Shown here: positions 1 through 13,307 of the stretch, piece by piece
How positions within the stretch are numbered: the first letter of the stretch is position 1
How the letters are laid out: every line of letters starts with the position of its first letter
DNA from: Macrolepiota albuminosa
Taxonomy: Eukaryota > Basidiomycota > Agaricomycetes > Agaricales > Agaricaceae
Length of the DNA stretch: 64,000 nucleotides
Direction: 5' to 3'
NCBI GenBank assembly: GCA_027475525.1
Contig: JAMWFC010000052.1
Span: 248,001-312,000, forward strand
The notes under the pieces: generated by a model
What the model was told of the DNA's origin: nothing
Databases searched by the model: none
The model's input: only the letters and a program-made list of their open reading frames with translations
Program-made: the position numbers and the translations under genes

Positions 1-614
1 TGAGGCGCTATCGCGCAACTGAGAAGCGGCGTGATGAGCGCAACTGACTAGATGGTCGCAGGAGAGCGACTGTTCAGGAGGTGGAGGACGAACAGGCCCC
101 ACCGAAAAGCCTGCCGGCTGATTCGCCGGCTATACTGATGACTGAGGAAGAGTTTCAAGGAACTCTGAAGAAGGGGAAGCACCCGGATGTGACTGGGTGT
201 ACCAATGGAAAGCCTAAACAGGCTGTGCAGTGCAAGAATGAGCGTAGTAAACGCGTGGTGGAGTCGCTGGAATGCCAGCCGACTAGCTCTCGAGTAAAGG
301 TGGAGGATCTCGTCAAGGACAAGGGATACAGTACGATGGGAACTGTGGGTAGCACTAGGTCGCTAATGGATCGACCAGTGCCTCGGCCAGGAGTGCAATG
401 GGCGTATGACCCACGAATGCCATGGGAGTGGAACGAGTTGGTAGCGTCAATGGTGACGCAGGCTATGGGAAGTGGGCAAGCGACCCAGACGGGAGAAGTG
501 TACCGTTACGCACGAGAGGACGAGATATCTGAAACATTGGATATTGTATTTGACGGATTCTCGCTGAAGGCGAGGAGTGTGCAGTCGTCGGCGAGTACGA
601 CGAGGAAACAACCG

Positions 615-768
615 GTTGTAAGGTTGAATCCGGGAGACCTCACAGAGGAGCACGTATGTGCCTTACGGGAGCGATTTGAACCAAAGGTTCAGTTGTAAGG
701 TTGAATCCGGGAGACCTCACAGAGGAGCACGTACGCGCCTTACGGGAGCGATTTGAACCAAAGGTTCA
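615..768. repeat. 77-bp tandem duplication (615-691, 692-768)
   Basis: Two adjacent 77-bp copies differ at two positions, both CpG versus TpG. The duplication shifts the pol frame; one copy restores it. Probably an assembly overlap between two element copies. Confidence 0.95.
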
Positions 769-1304
769 ACCACATATAGCACGCGTAGCCAAAGGAAAAG
801 GCAAGGCTTTGAGCCTTACAGAGGAGGATATTCCTCGATTGCGCCAGCAATGGCAACGGGAGTTCGCTGATATCGTCAATGGAACGAAGGAGGAGCTTCC
901 TCCGTGGCGGGAGGTTAATCATGAGATCAACCTCATTGACGATAACAAGCAGTACAAGTATCATTTGCCTCGCTGCCCGCGAGCACTTCAGGATCAACTT
1001 CGTGAAAAGACGAATAGATACATAAACGCGAAGTGGTGGGAACCACGACCAGCGGTGCAAGCTGCACCATTGCTTTGTATCCCCAAGAAGGATGGAACGT
1101 TGCGGACGGCATTGGATGCGCAACAGCGCAATGATAATACCGTCAAGGATGTAACACCTCTTCCAGATCAGGAAGTGATACGAGAAGATGTTGTGACAGC
1201 GAAGTATCGGTCGAAAATCGACCTCACAGACGCATACGAACAGGTTCGCATCCACGAAGAGGATATACCGAAGACACTGTTCTCGTCCCTGATGGGGACG
1301 TTCG

Positions 1305-1458
1305 TGAGTAACATCATGCAGATTGGTGATTGTAATGCACCGGCGACATTTCAGAGGTTAATGACCTCAATCTTCCAAGATTGAGTAACATCATGCAGAT
1401 TGGTGATTGTAATGCACCGGCGACATTTCAGAGGTTAATGACCTCAATCTTCCAAGAT
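1305..1458. repeat. 77-bp tandem duplication (1305-1381, 1382-1458)
   Basis: Identical adjacent copies inside the RT core, just upstream of YLDD. They create a stop and a frame change in pol. Confidence 0.95.
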
Positions 1459-1673
1459 GTATCGGGAAGTTTATGCACGTCTATTTAGACGATATATTCA
1501 TATTTTCTGACTCCATTGAGGAGCATGAGCAGCACCTACGAGTCGTATTTGAACGACTACGGAAGGCCAGCCTCTATCTCAAATGGAAGAAGTGCGAGTT
1601 GTACGCAACGAGTATAGATTGTCTCGGTCACGTCATTGACGAGAAGGGCATTCATCCTGATACGAATAAGCTC

Positions 1674-1827
1674 GACCAAATCCGAGAGTGGTGTACTCCA
1701 CGCACATATAATGATATCCAACGATTTGTCGGACTGGTGAACTATATTGGGACCAAATCCGAGAGTGGCGTACTCCACGCACATATAATGATATCCAACG
1801 ATTTGTCGGACTGGTGAACTATATTGG
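1674..1827. repeat. 77-bp tandem duplication (1674-1750, 1751-1827)
   Basis: Adjacent copies in the RT thumb/RNase H linker. They differ at one CpG/TpG position and shift the pol frame. Confidence 0.95.
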
Positions 1828-4339
1828 CAATTTCTTGCCAGACATCACTGCATACACTGGGCCACTTATGGCCATGACCCAGAATGGGTCACCGTTTCAT
1901 TGGAGACCGCTGCATCAGCGGTGTTTTGAGATGATTAAGCGCATATGCGCAAAAACGCCGGTCATCCGGCCAATTGACCCACGCATCGACGAGCCCATCT
2001 GGCTCATTTGCGATGCGTCAAAGACTGGGGTTGGGGCCATGTTTGGCCAGGGTAAAACATGGCAGACTTGCTGACCAGCGGGATTTATGTCCCGTAAATT
2101 CACTGCTGCTCAGCAGAATTATGCTGTGCACGAGTTAGAAACACTCGCAATACTGGAAGCCCTCCTAAAGTGGGAGGATAAACTGATGGGATATAAGATC
2201 CATATTATCACGGATCACAAAGCACTAGAGTTCTTCAAGACTCAGGTGCACCTGTCTCCGCGACAACGTCGCTGGATCGACTACATGTCGCGGTATCAGT
2301 TCGACATCACCTATGTAAAAGGTGAATTGAACAAAGTGGCGGATTGCCTATCTCGATATTTTGAGAGTGATACTCAAGATGACGTCCATGACGCGCATGA
2401 CTATGTCCAGGCGGACAAACGTATTGACCCAGAGGGCGAGGATTTGCCTCTGCATCGATTCCATGAAATCAGGGAACATAGGGTCGAGTTACATGCCATG
2501 TGAGCGCAGGAAACACGTCGCAGTAAGCGACTGCAGGAGCAGCGAGAGACTCGCGATATCGAAGCTCAGGTGCTAGTGGACCATGAGGCCCCTCAGCCAA
2601 GGGAAGAGACGAGGCAAGAGGCGCCTATGAGAGGTACTGATATGACGCTCCAGCAAGCGCTGGAGTCACAGGACCATACGCCTGCACTGGCCGACTTAGG
2701 CAATGCGCAATTCCGCACACGTATCCAGCAAGGATACAAGGATGATAATCTCTTTGTAGAGATTCTGAACAATATCCAAGCGCATCCGTGCTTCAGGACG
2801 GAGCAGCAGCTTGTCTACCTTACCAGACCCACGGGGTCCAAAGTCATCTGCATTCCCCGGGAGAGGTCGTTGATTATGACTATCCTGGACCAGGCCCATA
2901 GAGTAGTGGGCCACTTCGGAACTCAGAAAACGCTGGACTATGTGCGACGCTGGTACTGGTGGCCGCAAATGGCCAAAGAGACGAGCCAATTCTGCTCGAC
3001 ATGCGAGCTATGTCAACAGTCGAAAGTGTCGACTTTGAAGCCACCAGAAAAGCTGCATTCGCTACCCATCCTGGTCAAACCTTGGGATTCGATTGGGATG
3101 GACTTTATAGGTCCGTTCCCCGAGTCGAAAGGCTTTAACTACCTGTGGGTAGTGATCTGCAGAATGACCAGTATGGTCCATCTCATTCCGGTGAGAACCA
3201 CCATGACCGCGTCAGACTTGTCGTGGATCTATCTCAAGGAGATAGTACGTCTCCATGGACTGCCCAGCTTGATCGTGAGCGATCGAGATGCTAAGTTTAC
3301 TTCCAAATGGTGGAAGGAGTTGCACAAGCTGCTAGGAGCAAAGTTGCTCATGTCGACATCGTTTCATCCGCAAACGGATGGTCAAACGGAACGTGCAAAT
3401 AGAAATATCGCGCAAATCTTGCGAGCGTTCGTACGTCCTGATCAGAAGGACTGGGTGGATAGATGTCCACTCATGGAATTTGCGATAAACGCGAGTATAT
3501 CGGAAACCACAGGGTACTCACCCTTTGAACTCAACAATGGCTACATGCCATCCATGATTCGTGAACTTCGTACGGATGAAAAGTTATTCATGTGGGAGTC
3601 AAGCAGTTTGCGTGCAACACGCTAAGGAATCTGGCAGATGCCCATGATGCGATTATAGAATCGCGCGTCTGGCAAACCAAACACGCGAATAATTGCAGAT
3701 GCGAGGAACCAGAAATCAAGAAAGGGAACCTAGTGTACCTTTCTACAAAGAACCTGAACCTGCCGAAAGGCAGAGCGAGTAAGTTGTGTCCAAAGTGGAT
3801 TGGACCGTATAAGGTCCTTGAAGCGGAGCCGAGCACGTCTAACTACGTGCTGGAACTACCTCATGCGCTGCAAGCGCGCAGGATAGTCCCCAAATTTCAT
3901 GTGTCGCTATTGCAACCGTATATGGCCAGTAGTGATGCGCTCTTTCCTAATCGAGCAACTCTGGAGCCGTATGATTTTGGAACTGGTAATGACCAGGAGT
4001 GGTTCGTAGATGACCTGATAGGTCATCGTTGGACAAGGGGAAGCCTCAAATTCGAGGTAAGGTGGAGCTTAGGTGATACTACCTGGGAACCGCTAGTAAA
4101 CTGCAAAGACCTTGCAGCGATGGATAGGTATCTAGAGCTGCAGGGCGTGAAACGCCCTCAGCAGCTAGCAAAACGCGCGTAATGCGCGTGTGGTGGTGGA
4201 ATGTGGACGAAGTCCACTTTGATTGCCGGTAACTAACCGGGTGGCCACTAATTGTGGCTGTGATTGTAACTGTTACGCGATTATGATCGCCGACGCGGCA
4301 CCGGGTGGCGTGTGTTTGTGGTTGTTTACACCACTGGCG

Positions 4340-4493
4340 GAGTTGGGAGATTGTTTTTTTCTTTCTTTCCTCAGTCCCAATACACGTAGTCTACGTGTTG
4401 CTTTAGAATGGCCTATGAGTTGGGAGATTGTTTTTTTCTTTCTTTCCTCAGTCCCAATACACGTAGTCTACGTGTTGCTTTAGAATGGCCTAT
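4340..4493. repeat. 77-bp tandem duplication (4340-4416, 4417-4493)
   Basis: Identical adjacent copies in the spacer between pol and the downstream ORF. The second copy contains the ATG of the 4485 ORF. Confidence 0.95.
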
Positions 4494-5138
4494 TGGGGGC
4501 TGCAAAAGAGTGATCAGAGCCGGCAAGGCTCTAGTGGAGGGGGGAGACCCCCGAATATACAGACGTCATCCCAGTTTTCCCAGTTTCAGAGGCAGCCGCC
4601 ATATCCGGCGGCGAGTCAGTTGCAGTCAGCGGGCGTGGCCTATCCGGGCCGCGAGGAGCCGCTCCCCTACCAAACACCCCTCCACTCGCAAGAGATGGAG
4701 ATCAATGATGATGGGCGCTATGGGCGCCCGGAGGATAGCTTGCGTCGAGAACGGTACTATCAGGAACCGTCCTCACGCTCGTCTGCGTCGTATCCGACGT
4801 ATGCGGGTGTGGTGACGGGGCCGCCGTCAGTTCCATGGGCTCATCGGCCCGCAGCAGAGTCGTATGAGGAGCCTGCGCCACAAGCGCAGAGTGTAGCTGG
4901 GTCAGATGTGTTGTTGGGCAGACTGGAAGCAGCGGGACAGCCAGTCCCTGCAACTGCGTCCTTTCTGCAGGACAGCTTGGCCGTAATGGTAATGGACGGA
5001 CTGCTCGACCAGATCGAGCTGATGAAGAGGCAGCGCGTCGCAGCGCTGGAGCAGATTGACCGCACGTCTAAGCGCAAAATTGCCACGAGTGAGGAATCGA
5101 CCGCTGAGGTCAAGAGGGCGAGATATCAGCCCAGCTGA
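4485..5138 (+). CDS. Accessory ORF A of element 1, unknown function (217 aa)
   Basis: I do not recognise this protein. It lies between pol and the 3' LTR on the same strand, so it belongs to the element by position. The N-terminal half is low-complexity, rich in Ser, Gln, Pro, Tyr and Arg. The C-terminal third (LLDQIELMKRQRVAALEQ onward) is a short predicted helix followed by basic clusters (SKRKIATS, KRARYQPS) that resemble a nuclear-localisation signal. No cysteine cluster, protease, envelope signal peptide or membrane span is visible. The next ORF starts 24 nt after its stop, and the gap ends in CCACAG, a possible splice acceptor, so ORFs A and B could be parts of one spliced gene. The start is the first ATG. 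It could also be a displaced gag-like segment, but no capsid motif is seen. Confidence 0.55.
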   Translation: MAYWGLQKSDQSRQGSSGGGRPPNIQTSSQFSQFQRQPPYPAASQLQSAGVAYPGREEPLPYQTPLHSQEMEINDDGRYGRPEDSLRRERYYQEPSSRSSASYPTYAGVVTGPPSVPWAHRPAAESYEEPAPQAQSVAGSDVLLGRLEAAGQPVPATASFLQDSLAVMVMDGLLDQIELMKRQRVAALEQIDRTSKRKIATSEESTAEVKRARYQPS

Positions 5139-5162
5139 CCGGTCGCTCCTCCACAGGCAAGG

Positions 5163-7510
5163 ATGTCGTCGGAAGTGCAATTCGCGCGCCAGGAGCAGCC
5201 TCCTCAGCCCGTGGCTTCGTCTTCGCGGCTACCCGAGTCGGGCCCGCAGGCCTCGTCAGAGTCGCTGGCTGCCGTCAGTGAACCCTTGGCAGGTCTGTCC
5301 TTGGGTCAGCGGGAACCCGCATCATCTCGGGCCCCACCTAGGGGGTCCAAACCCGTCGCTGTGGTGCCAAGAGCGCCCGTTACTGTTACTCCTCGCGCTG
5401 GGCCTGGAGGGAATACTCTGGCGCGAAATGCGCCTGCCCCTCCGGTGGCTCAGCCACAACCAGAACCGTCTGCCCTGACCAAGTCGGGGCCGTCTTGTCA
5501 GCGTCACGGCCGCAAGCCGCCCCTTGATGCCTCCAAATTGGAGGTTATACTCTTTCCTGCTGGCATTCCCGCACGAGCAGGAGAAGTCCAGATGTTGTTC
5601 ATGTTGCCGGTGTTTGTACCGGCCCCTCCAGCAAAGTATCCCGTGGTCGTCTTGACCCCAGACTCCTGTACGCCGGAGCAGTATGATGGTCTGGTGGCGA
5701 CCTCGAGGGGGAAGACTAGGCCTGATAAAGGCAAAAAACCGGTACCATCCCTGTCCGACGAGAGCGACTATGGAGAGTCGAGCTCGGAGCAGGAGGAGGA
5801 CGGGGAGGAGGGGGAATCGGCCGCAGACCGATTCCAACGAGTAGCGCGCAATAAGCGCATTGCAAAGAAGAAGGCAATTCACGCCAAGGAACTAAAGGCC
5901 CAGAAGTCGAGGGCCGAGGACGAATGTTCGGGGAGGATCCCCGATGGCTTGGGGGTGAAGGTGTGGGGTCCGCTCGATGTCGAGCGAATGAACTCGTGCT
6001 TTAGAGGAGCACTCAGCCATTGCACCTATTATTCGTATGCCACGAATACGGTGTTGATGGGAGCTGACGCCAATAGAGCGGCGTCATATGAATATTCCTC
6101 TGGCCATCCTGCCCACATCCCGGGCACGATTGTATACAAGCACGCCCCACGTGGTCTTCCCCGCACCCCTCTAGAGCTGGACCGGCTCTACAAGTATTAT
6201 GCTAATGTACACGTCCCGCATCGCAACAGAATTGTCGCCTATATGTTGATCACAGAGCTCCAGATGTTCGCGCAGCGAACAGTGGAGGCTCTGCATGACG
6301 CAACAGAATTGTCGCCTATATGTTGATCACAGAGCTCCAGATGTTCGCGCAGCGAACAGTGGAGGCTCTGCATGATCAAACCATGCAGCTCCTGATGAAG
6401 GAGCCTCAGTATCAAGAACTCGTCAACCCGATGCAGGGCCCTGACGACCTCGCTCTTGTCGAGCGACGACACATTCCGGGGCGCTTTTTGCGCACGAAAG
6501 ACGATGGCACCACGGCGTTGCGCGTAATGCGCGCTCAAGATCCAGCCACACCGTTCGACCTTGACCAACTAGCGCAGTACACGCTGGTCTTTGGCCGACC
6601 TGGGCTGGAGAATACCTATCAAGGTATTGCCGTGGATCATGCCTACCGCATGCACTGGCGGACCCTCTTTGGGTTCGCCTTATGTCGAGCATTGTGCGCT
6701 AACAGCGCAGCCAAGCCGGTGATTGTATGGCGCATGACCCTCGTCATGGCCCGACCAGGGCTGTATCGAGAGGCGATTGCCTCATATGACGCCATGTTCC
6801 CCGAGCAGCCATTTGAGCCCCAACGTGGGCCGCAGCTCGAAATTCACCAAGTTCACGTGCCCGACAACCATGCACGGAACTTCTCCGACGACGACGCGCT
6901 ACGCGTCCTTTTACACAACCGGATTCCACTGGAATGGGTGGACCACGCGTACACGTACGGCGTAGTCTTCCTGGAACAGCAGTTCCATTCCCCCACGATG
7001 TCTATGGACATCTTTAAGCAGGTCGACAACGAGCGCATGGAGCGCCTCTCCAAGTATGGCACCCCCACCGCAATCCCGCAATGGGATGGATGGCGGGAGA
7101 TGACTGAAGACGATCACTATCGTCTGATGTTCAAGCACCACAAGGAGAGCAAGCTCCCGGAAAATCCTGAGGCCAACGGCCTCTATTACTTGATTGGCAT
7201 GGACCCGAATCGGGTCAACCTCCTAAAACGCTTGGCAGCGCATGACCTGCCCGCAGCGGACATGGACCCAGGCCGGGTCAATCTCCTGCCACGCACGGCA
7301 GAGCAGGGTACGCTGACCACCACCGCTTCAGCGATTAACGTCGCACTAACAGAGCCTATGGTGGTAGACACGCCTGCAGCCGAGGGGCCTCTAACCCCAC
7401 CGAGGACGGAATCGGCGCCTCCCCCTCCCGCGATTAACGTCGCACTGGAGGAGGAGGCAATGGTGACTGAGACGGGCGCTGTCGCGGGAGCATCGTCATC
7501 CGGGTCCTAG
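5163..7510 (+). CDS. Accessory ORF B of element 1, large unknown protein (756 aa after removing one 77-bp copy)
   Basis: The open frame runs 5163-6326 and resumes at 6320-7510. The break is entirely due to a 77-bp duplication at 6222-6375; removing one copy leaves exactly 757 codons including the stop. The first 200 residues are Pro/Ser/Ala-rich. A strongly acidic stretch (SSSEQEEDGEEGE) follows, then a basic helix (VARNKRIAKKKAIHAKELKAQ), then a globular-looking region of about 400 residues rich in Trp, His, Tyr and Leu, and a Pro/Thr-rich tail with a doubled INVAL motif. No transmembrane helix or signal peptide is evident, which argues against an envelope protein. I recognise no family. Its place after integrase and before the 3' LTR marks it as an additional ORF carried by this gypsy lineage. 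Confidence 0.65.
6222..6375. repeat. 77-bp tandem duplication (6222-6298, 6299-6375)
   Basis: Identical adjacent copies inside accessory ORF B. Removing one joins the two halves in frame. Confidence 0.95.
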
Positions 7511-7898
7511 ACCCTTGTATACAAAATTTTGTATGTACCTCTGAGTATTTAACTCGAGCCATTTCAGCTGATACGCACTTTAGAGTCGCGTGTAGATACA
7601 GCGGACCCAGAGGAGGGGTCACTCTTTTTGTTTTTTTTTATACTTTTATTATATACACCATTTGCTTCTACTGCTGGCGTCCCCTGCGCCTGTGTCTGAT
7701 AAGGACTGCTGTCTCTTGTGTCCGGCCGACACATCCTCAGTGCGCATGAGTACTAACGCCTTCCAGCCACGCAACACGCGTGCATTCATCCGTTGTTGCA
7801 CTACCGTGCATCGTTCATCGTTGTTGCACTACCGTGCATCTTTCATCTCGCTCTACCTCCCTTTCTCAAGACCGAGTATTCGGTCTCATTGGGGGGTA
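7511..7898 (+). other. Element 1 3' untranslated segment with candidate polypurine tract
   Basis: Between accessory ORF B and the 3' LTR. It contains a short tandem repeat of about 27 bp (7789-7843, GTTGTTGCACTACCGTGCAT twice), a T-run near 7628-7640, and a run of six G at 7891-7896 just before the LTR, the expected place for plus-strand priming. Confidence 0.5.
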
Positions 7899-8645
7899 TG
7901 TAACGGGGTCATCCGTATTACCATCAGCGTCAACGACGCTATAATCAATTAGTAGAGTATTACGTAAGCCAACATCTTGTTTTCGCACTAAGTACTAGTC
8001 AAATCCAATATTGTGGTCTGATTTAGCACTGTGTGAAATACACAGATAGTTCTGACTAGTAACCCCAGGTTACAACTAGATTTTTGTAATCTGTACAGTT
8101 TCAAGTTTGCACAGGCAACAGAACAAGACCATGTTCTACTTTTGTGGAGATAAGCGCTATCGACAAGCAGTATGAACTAGGAAAGGCGAGATAGCGTCTC
8201 GAGTGGATATGTCAAAAGAGAAAAAGAAAAAAAAGAAACTAAGGAACCATAGTACTATCAGGTCTCTTCCGGCTACGTCATATGATGTAGCCTCTGTAAG
8301 TAAGTATCGTGGTAATCATAAGTTGTGGAATTACAATTTTATCTATATTTAAATAAAAAAAATGCCTCACAATTTTGGCCACATGAAAAAGTCCTCAAAA
8401 AAGTTGAATGAATGCATTTTGAAATGTTTTAAGGCATGTATAAATCAAATCTAACACAGATTTTGCTCAAAAAAATCTGCTGTTGACTCGGAGACAGTGG
8501 AGTACCATGCACCATGTGTATCAGGTAGGATTTCGTTTCGCAAGTGTTGGCTACCCTTCAGGGTCGGTCGACTACCTCCAGAGTCAGCTCAAAGAAGCTG
8601 AGCAGATCAGTAATTTCAAGGAGTGACATCTGGCACCCCGTTACA
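7899..8645 (+). repeat. 3' LTR of element 1
   Basis: It begins TGTAACGGGGT at 7899 and ends ACCCCGTTACA at 8645, an 11-bp perfect terminal inverted repeat with TG...CA ends, 747 bp in all. A G-run precedes it. The 5-bp flank at 8646-8650 is TTCGA; the matching 5' target copy lies outside the window. An inverted copy of its last ~160 bp lies at 9532-9755. Part of its interior resembles the CpG-poor sequence at 36170-36480. Confidence 0.8.
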
Positions 8646-8735
8646 TTCGAAATAAGCATTATACCTGTAACCGTGACTTATTATTTTGACCTGAATTTGC
8701 TCGGGGAGCACATGAGACTGGCGCATGTACCAGCG
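8495..8735 (+). repeat. Left arm of imperfect inverted repeat spanning the LTR end
   Basis: This stretch (the last ~150 bp of the LTR plus ~90 bp of flank) reappears in reverse complement at 9450-9755. Because the flank is copied too, the inverted duplication came after insertion of the LTR. Confidence 0.75.
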
Positions 8736-8839
8736 CATGTAGTCAATTCTAACAATCTAACTATCGAAAAGTATTAATACAATGACAAATTACTAGTGTT
8801 AAGATATGGCATGACAGAAAAACATACGGAGAACTTGGT

Positions 8840-9460
8840 GGAAGTGACGTATATTTAAGCAGCCCCTCAACTTTAGGGCAGCTTTCTGACGCTGAAACCT
8901 ATCATGTGCCCGGCAAATTCCGAGTTACATGTGCTGATCACATGTACTGGTTTCAGAGTATGATGGAAGCTGTGCTACGTGCTTGCCGGCTAGCCCAGCG
9001 TGAGATAAGGCGGGTGACTCGAGGATCATGTGGCCGGCAAATCCTGAGTCACATGTACTGATGACATGGATTGGTCTCACGTGCATCTATTAGTAAGTAT
9101 GGTGGAAAACTTACGAGATCATGTGCCCGACAAATCCCGGGTCACATGCGCTAAACTAAACATATGACCTGGTCTCACATGCAATTTGATAGAAGTTGGA
9201 AATCAAACAAAACTAGTTTCACTTCATACATAATAGTAGATACATCCTAAAAAGGAAGAATCACCGTCCACGCAAGTCACCCACCTTATCTCACGCTGGG
9301 CTAGCCGGCAAGCACGTAGCACAGCTTCCAACAAATGAAAGAACTTGGTAAGCAAGCGACGTATATTCAAGCAGCCCCTCAACTTTAGGGCGGCTTTCTG
9401 ACACTAAACCTGATCATGTGCCCGGGAGATCCCGAATCACATGCACTGGTCACATGCGCC
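8840..9460. repeat. Nested direct and inverted repeats with CATGTG/CACATG palindromes
   Basis: A ~110-bp segment with the core GCAGCCCCTCAACTTTAGGG occurs directly repeated at about 8840-8950 and 9349-9460. A ~55-bp segment (GCTAGCCCAGCGTGAGATAAGG) at 8964-9016 is inverted at 9273-9330. Four imperfect copies of a ~45-bp unit, each an interrupted palindrome CATGTG(CCCGGC...)CACATG, start near 8904, 9030, 9121 and 9415. This could be a composite of small terminal-repeat elements or part of an upstream control region for the carboxylesterase at 10032. Confidence 0.6.
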
Positions 9461-9755
9461 AGTCACGTGCTCCCCGAGCAAATTCAGGTCAAAATAATAA
9501 GTTACTGGTGGGTTATAATGCTCATTTCGAATGTAACGGGGTGCCAGATGTCACGCCCCGAAATTACTGATCCGCTCAGCTTCTTTGAGCTGACCCTGGA
9601 GGTAGTCGACCGACCCTGAAGGGTAGTCCACGCCCCGAAATTACTGATCCGCTCAGCTTCTTTGAGCTGACCCTGGAGGTAGTCGACCGACCCTGAAGGG
9701 TAGTCAACACTTGCGAAACGAAATCCTACCTGATACACATGGTGCACGGTAGTGG
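9450..9755 (-). repeat. Right arm of inverted repeat: inverted LTR fragment of the element-1 family
   Basis: It begins TGTAACGGGGTGCC at 9532 in reverse orientation to the LTR end at 8645 and is preceded by matching flank from 9450. It is enlarged by a 77-bp duplication (9552-9705). It ends about 275 bp upstream of the carboxylesterase ATG. Confidence 0.75.
9552..9705. repeat. 77-bp tandem duplication (9552-9628, 9629-9705)
   Basis: Identical adjacent copies inside the inverted LTR fragment. The counterpart at 8495-8645 has a single copy. Confidence 0.95.
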
Positions 9756-9989
9756 AGGTGTCGTCTTTGGTTGTCCACAAATGTAATTTCCCGAGTCAGA
9801 TCATATTACCCACTGCACATGTTGTTCAAAGGTCTTCGAATGCCTCTCCACATCTCCACGGACCAAGACGTACGACAATAGCCACTCTCACGTTCATGGT
9901 GATAAACGCAAATCTTGAGAGAACATAACGCTTTATAGCATTCCCTGGTTCTCAGAACAGGAATCCAATTCCCTCGCTATAACGAAGAG

Positions 9990-9997
9990 TATAAAAA
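9990..9997 (+). promoter_or_regulatory. TATA box of carboxylesterase 1
   Basis: TATAAAAA lies 35-42 nt upstream of the ATG at 10032, implying a very short 5' leader. Confidence 0.6.
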
Positions 9998-10031
9998 CAA
10001 GTTCACAAGCATTCACAGCGCCATCCCTACG

Positions 10032-12522
<2,491 letters not shown>

Positions 12523-12713
12523 TAGGAGGATTGGTCACTAATAAAGGAAAAGGATGTTGTTTGTGGTAGTTGGTTTACAGCTGTATAGCGTATTCTGTTC
12601 TGGCTGTTGTTACGCCCACAGTGCTGACAAGAGGAATGCCAATTGCGGAAGTGGCACCGCCACTTGTGATCCGTTATAATAATTGAGTCCTTGTGGCCAC
12701 AGCAGTCAGGGAA

Positions 12714-13307
12714 ATGTCAGTTGTTGTTGTCCCGCCACAATCTCGCAAACGCACGTCGTCCTTCTCCTGTCCCCCCGCGAAGGCTGCCCGCGTCAACATG
12801 GCTGCCACTCTCCGCCGCACAGAGTCTTGCCTCGACGGCCCGTACTCCCGCTCTCTCCAATTCTGCAAGGACCAGCGCGACCACCGTCGCCGTGCCCTTC
12901 CCCGCCCATTACTCCGCCAGCCCACTCAGCACCTTCCCAAGTCCCTGCCCCGTCTCCCTACCCCACTCCCCACAAAGCCCCGCCTCACCTCCCCGCTCTC
13001 ACCCTCCCGTTCTCCCCGTCCCAGCCGCCCTTCCTTTCCTCGCTCAAAGCCCGAGCCAGATCTATACCGCAAGGCTCTCACCACTTCTATGAAGGGCTCC
13101 CCCGAGGGCCAGAAGATTCTTCGCATGGGCCCACGTCTCGCCGTGTCCATGATGAGTGCTACCATGGACCTCGAGAGGCTCGTTGCCAGTGCTGCAGGCG
13201 ATGATGCAGATGCAGAGGGCGATGCAGAAGGGGATGTCACCATGCACGACGCGACCACGTCCTGCGGTGCCCTTGACGACTGGGAAATGGTCGACTATGC
13301 GGTGTGA
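12714..13307 (+). CDS. Small conserved-looking basidiomycete protein, unknown function (197 aa)
   Basis: A single uninterrupted ORF starting at the ATG at 12714 (MSVVVVPPQSRKR). The N-terminal half is basic and Pro/Ser/Arg-rich, with FCKDQRDHRRRALPRP. The C-terminal half holds an ordered-looking helix-rich block (LYRKALTTSMKGSPEGQK, then MGPRLAVSMMSATMDLERL) and an acidic end (DDADAEGDAEGDVTMHD, DDWEMVDYAV). The pattern of a disordered basic head, a short conserved block and an acidic tail suggests a nuclear or scaffold-type small protein, but that is inference; I cannot assign a family. It lies 191 nt after the carboxylesterase stop on the same strand. Overlapping frames in the Pro-rich part are shadows. 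Confidence 0.7.
   Translation: MSVVVVPPQSRKRTSSFSCPPAKAARVNMAATLRRTESCLDGPYSRSLQFCKDQRDHRRRALPRPLLRQPTQHLPKSLPRLPTPLPTKPRLTSPLSPSRSPRPSRPSFPRSKPEPDLYRKALTTSMKGSPEGQKILRMGPRLAVSMMSATMDLERLVASAAGDDADAEGDAEGDVTMHDATTSCGALDDWEMVDYAV

Larger units (their letters stand above)
48..4182 (+). pseudogene. pol: Ty3/gypsy pol polyprotein (RT, RNase H, integrase, chromodomain), interrupted
   Basis: This polyprotein copies element RNA into DNA and integrates it. Seen in order: a linker region; reverse transcriptase with the catalytic YLDD at 1482-1493; RNase H (DASKTGVGAMF before 2074, TDHKALEFF near 2212); integrase with an HHCC zinc motif (about 2890-3010) and the DDE residues in GMDFIGPF, VSDRDAKF and TDGQTER (about 3100-3400); and a chromodomain (about 4000-4130) ending at the TAA at 4180-4182. 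Breaks: 77-bp duplications at 615, 1305 and 1674 shift the frame, and removing one copy of each restores it. TGA stops at 2072-2074 and 2501-2503 sit where CGA arginine codons are plausible. One genuine-looking frameshift lies near 3590. The start is unknown because the frame is already open at the left edge after a stop at 45-47. Confidence 0.9.
1..8645 (+). mobile_element. Ty3/gypsy LTR retrotransposon, element 1 (5' end outside window)
   Basis: The element enters the window inside its coding region. It holds reverse transcriptase, RNase H, integrase and a C-terminal chromodomain (to 4182), two further sense ORFs (4485-5138 and 5163-7510), a G-run resembling a polypurine tract (7891-7896) and a 3' LTR (7899-8645). 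Gag and the 5' LTR are not visible. The domain order RT-RH-IN-chromodomain is that of chromoviruses within Ty3/gypsy. The DNA is CpG-rich, so the copy looks fairly young, but it carries two in-frame TGA stops, one frameshift near 3590 and several 77-bp duplications that are probably assembly errors. Confidence 0.9.

Noticed and set aside
4485..7510. Accessory ORFs A and B as an envelope gene
   Set aside because: No signal peptide, membrane span or cleavage site is visible. Position alone is not enough.
12683..13204. Two other long frames overlapping 12714-13307
   Set aside because: Pro/Ser-rich shadows of the same GC-rich segment. Only the 12714 frame has a structured C-terminal block and acidic tail.
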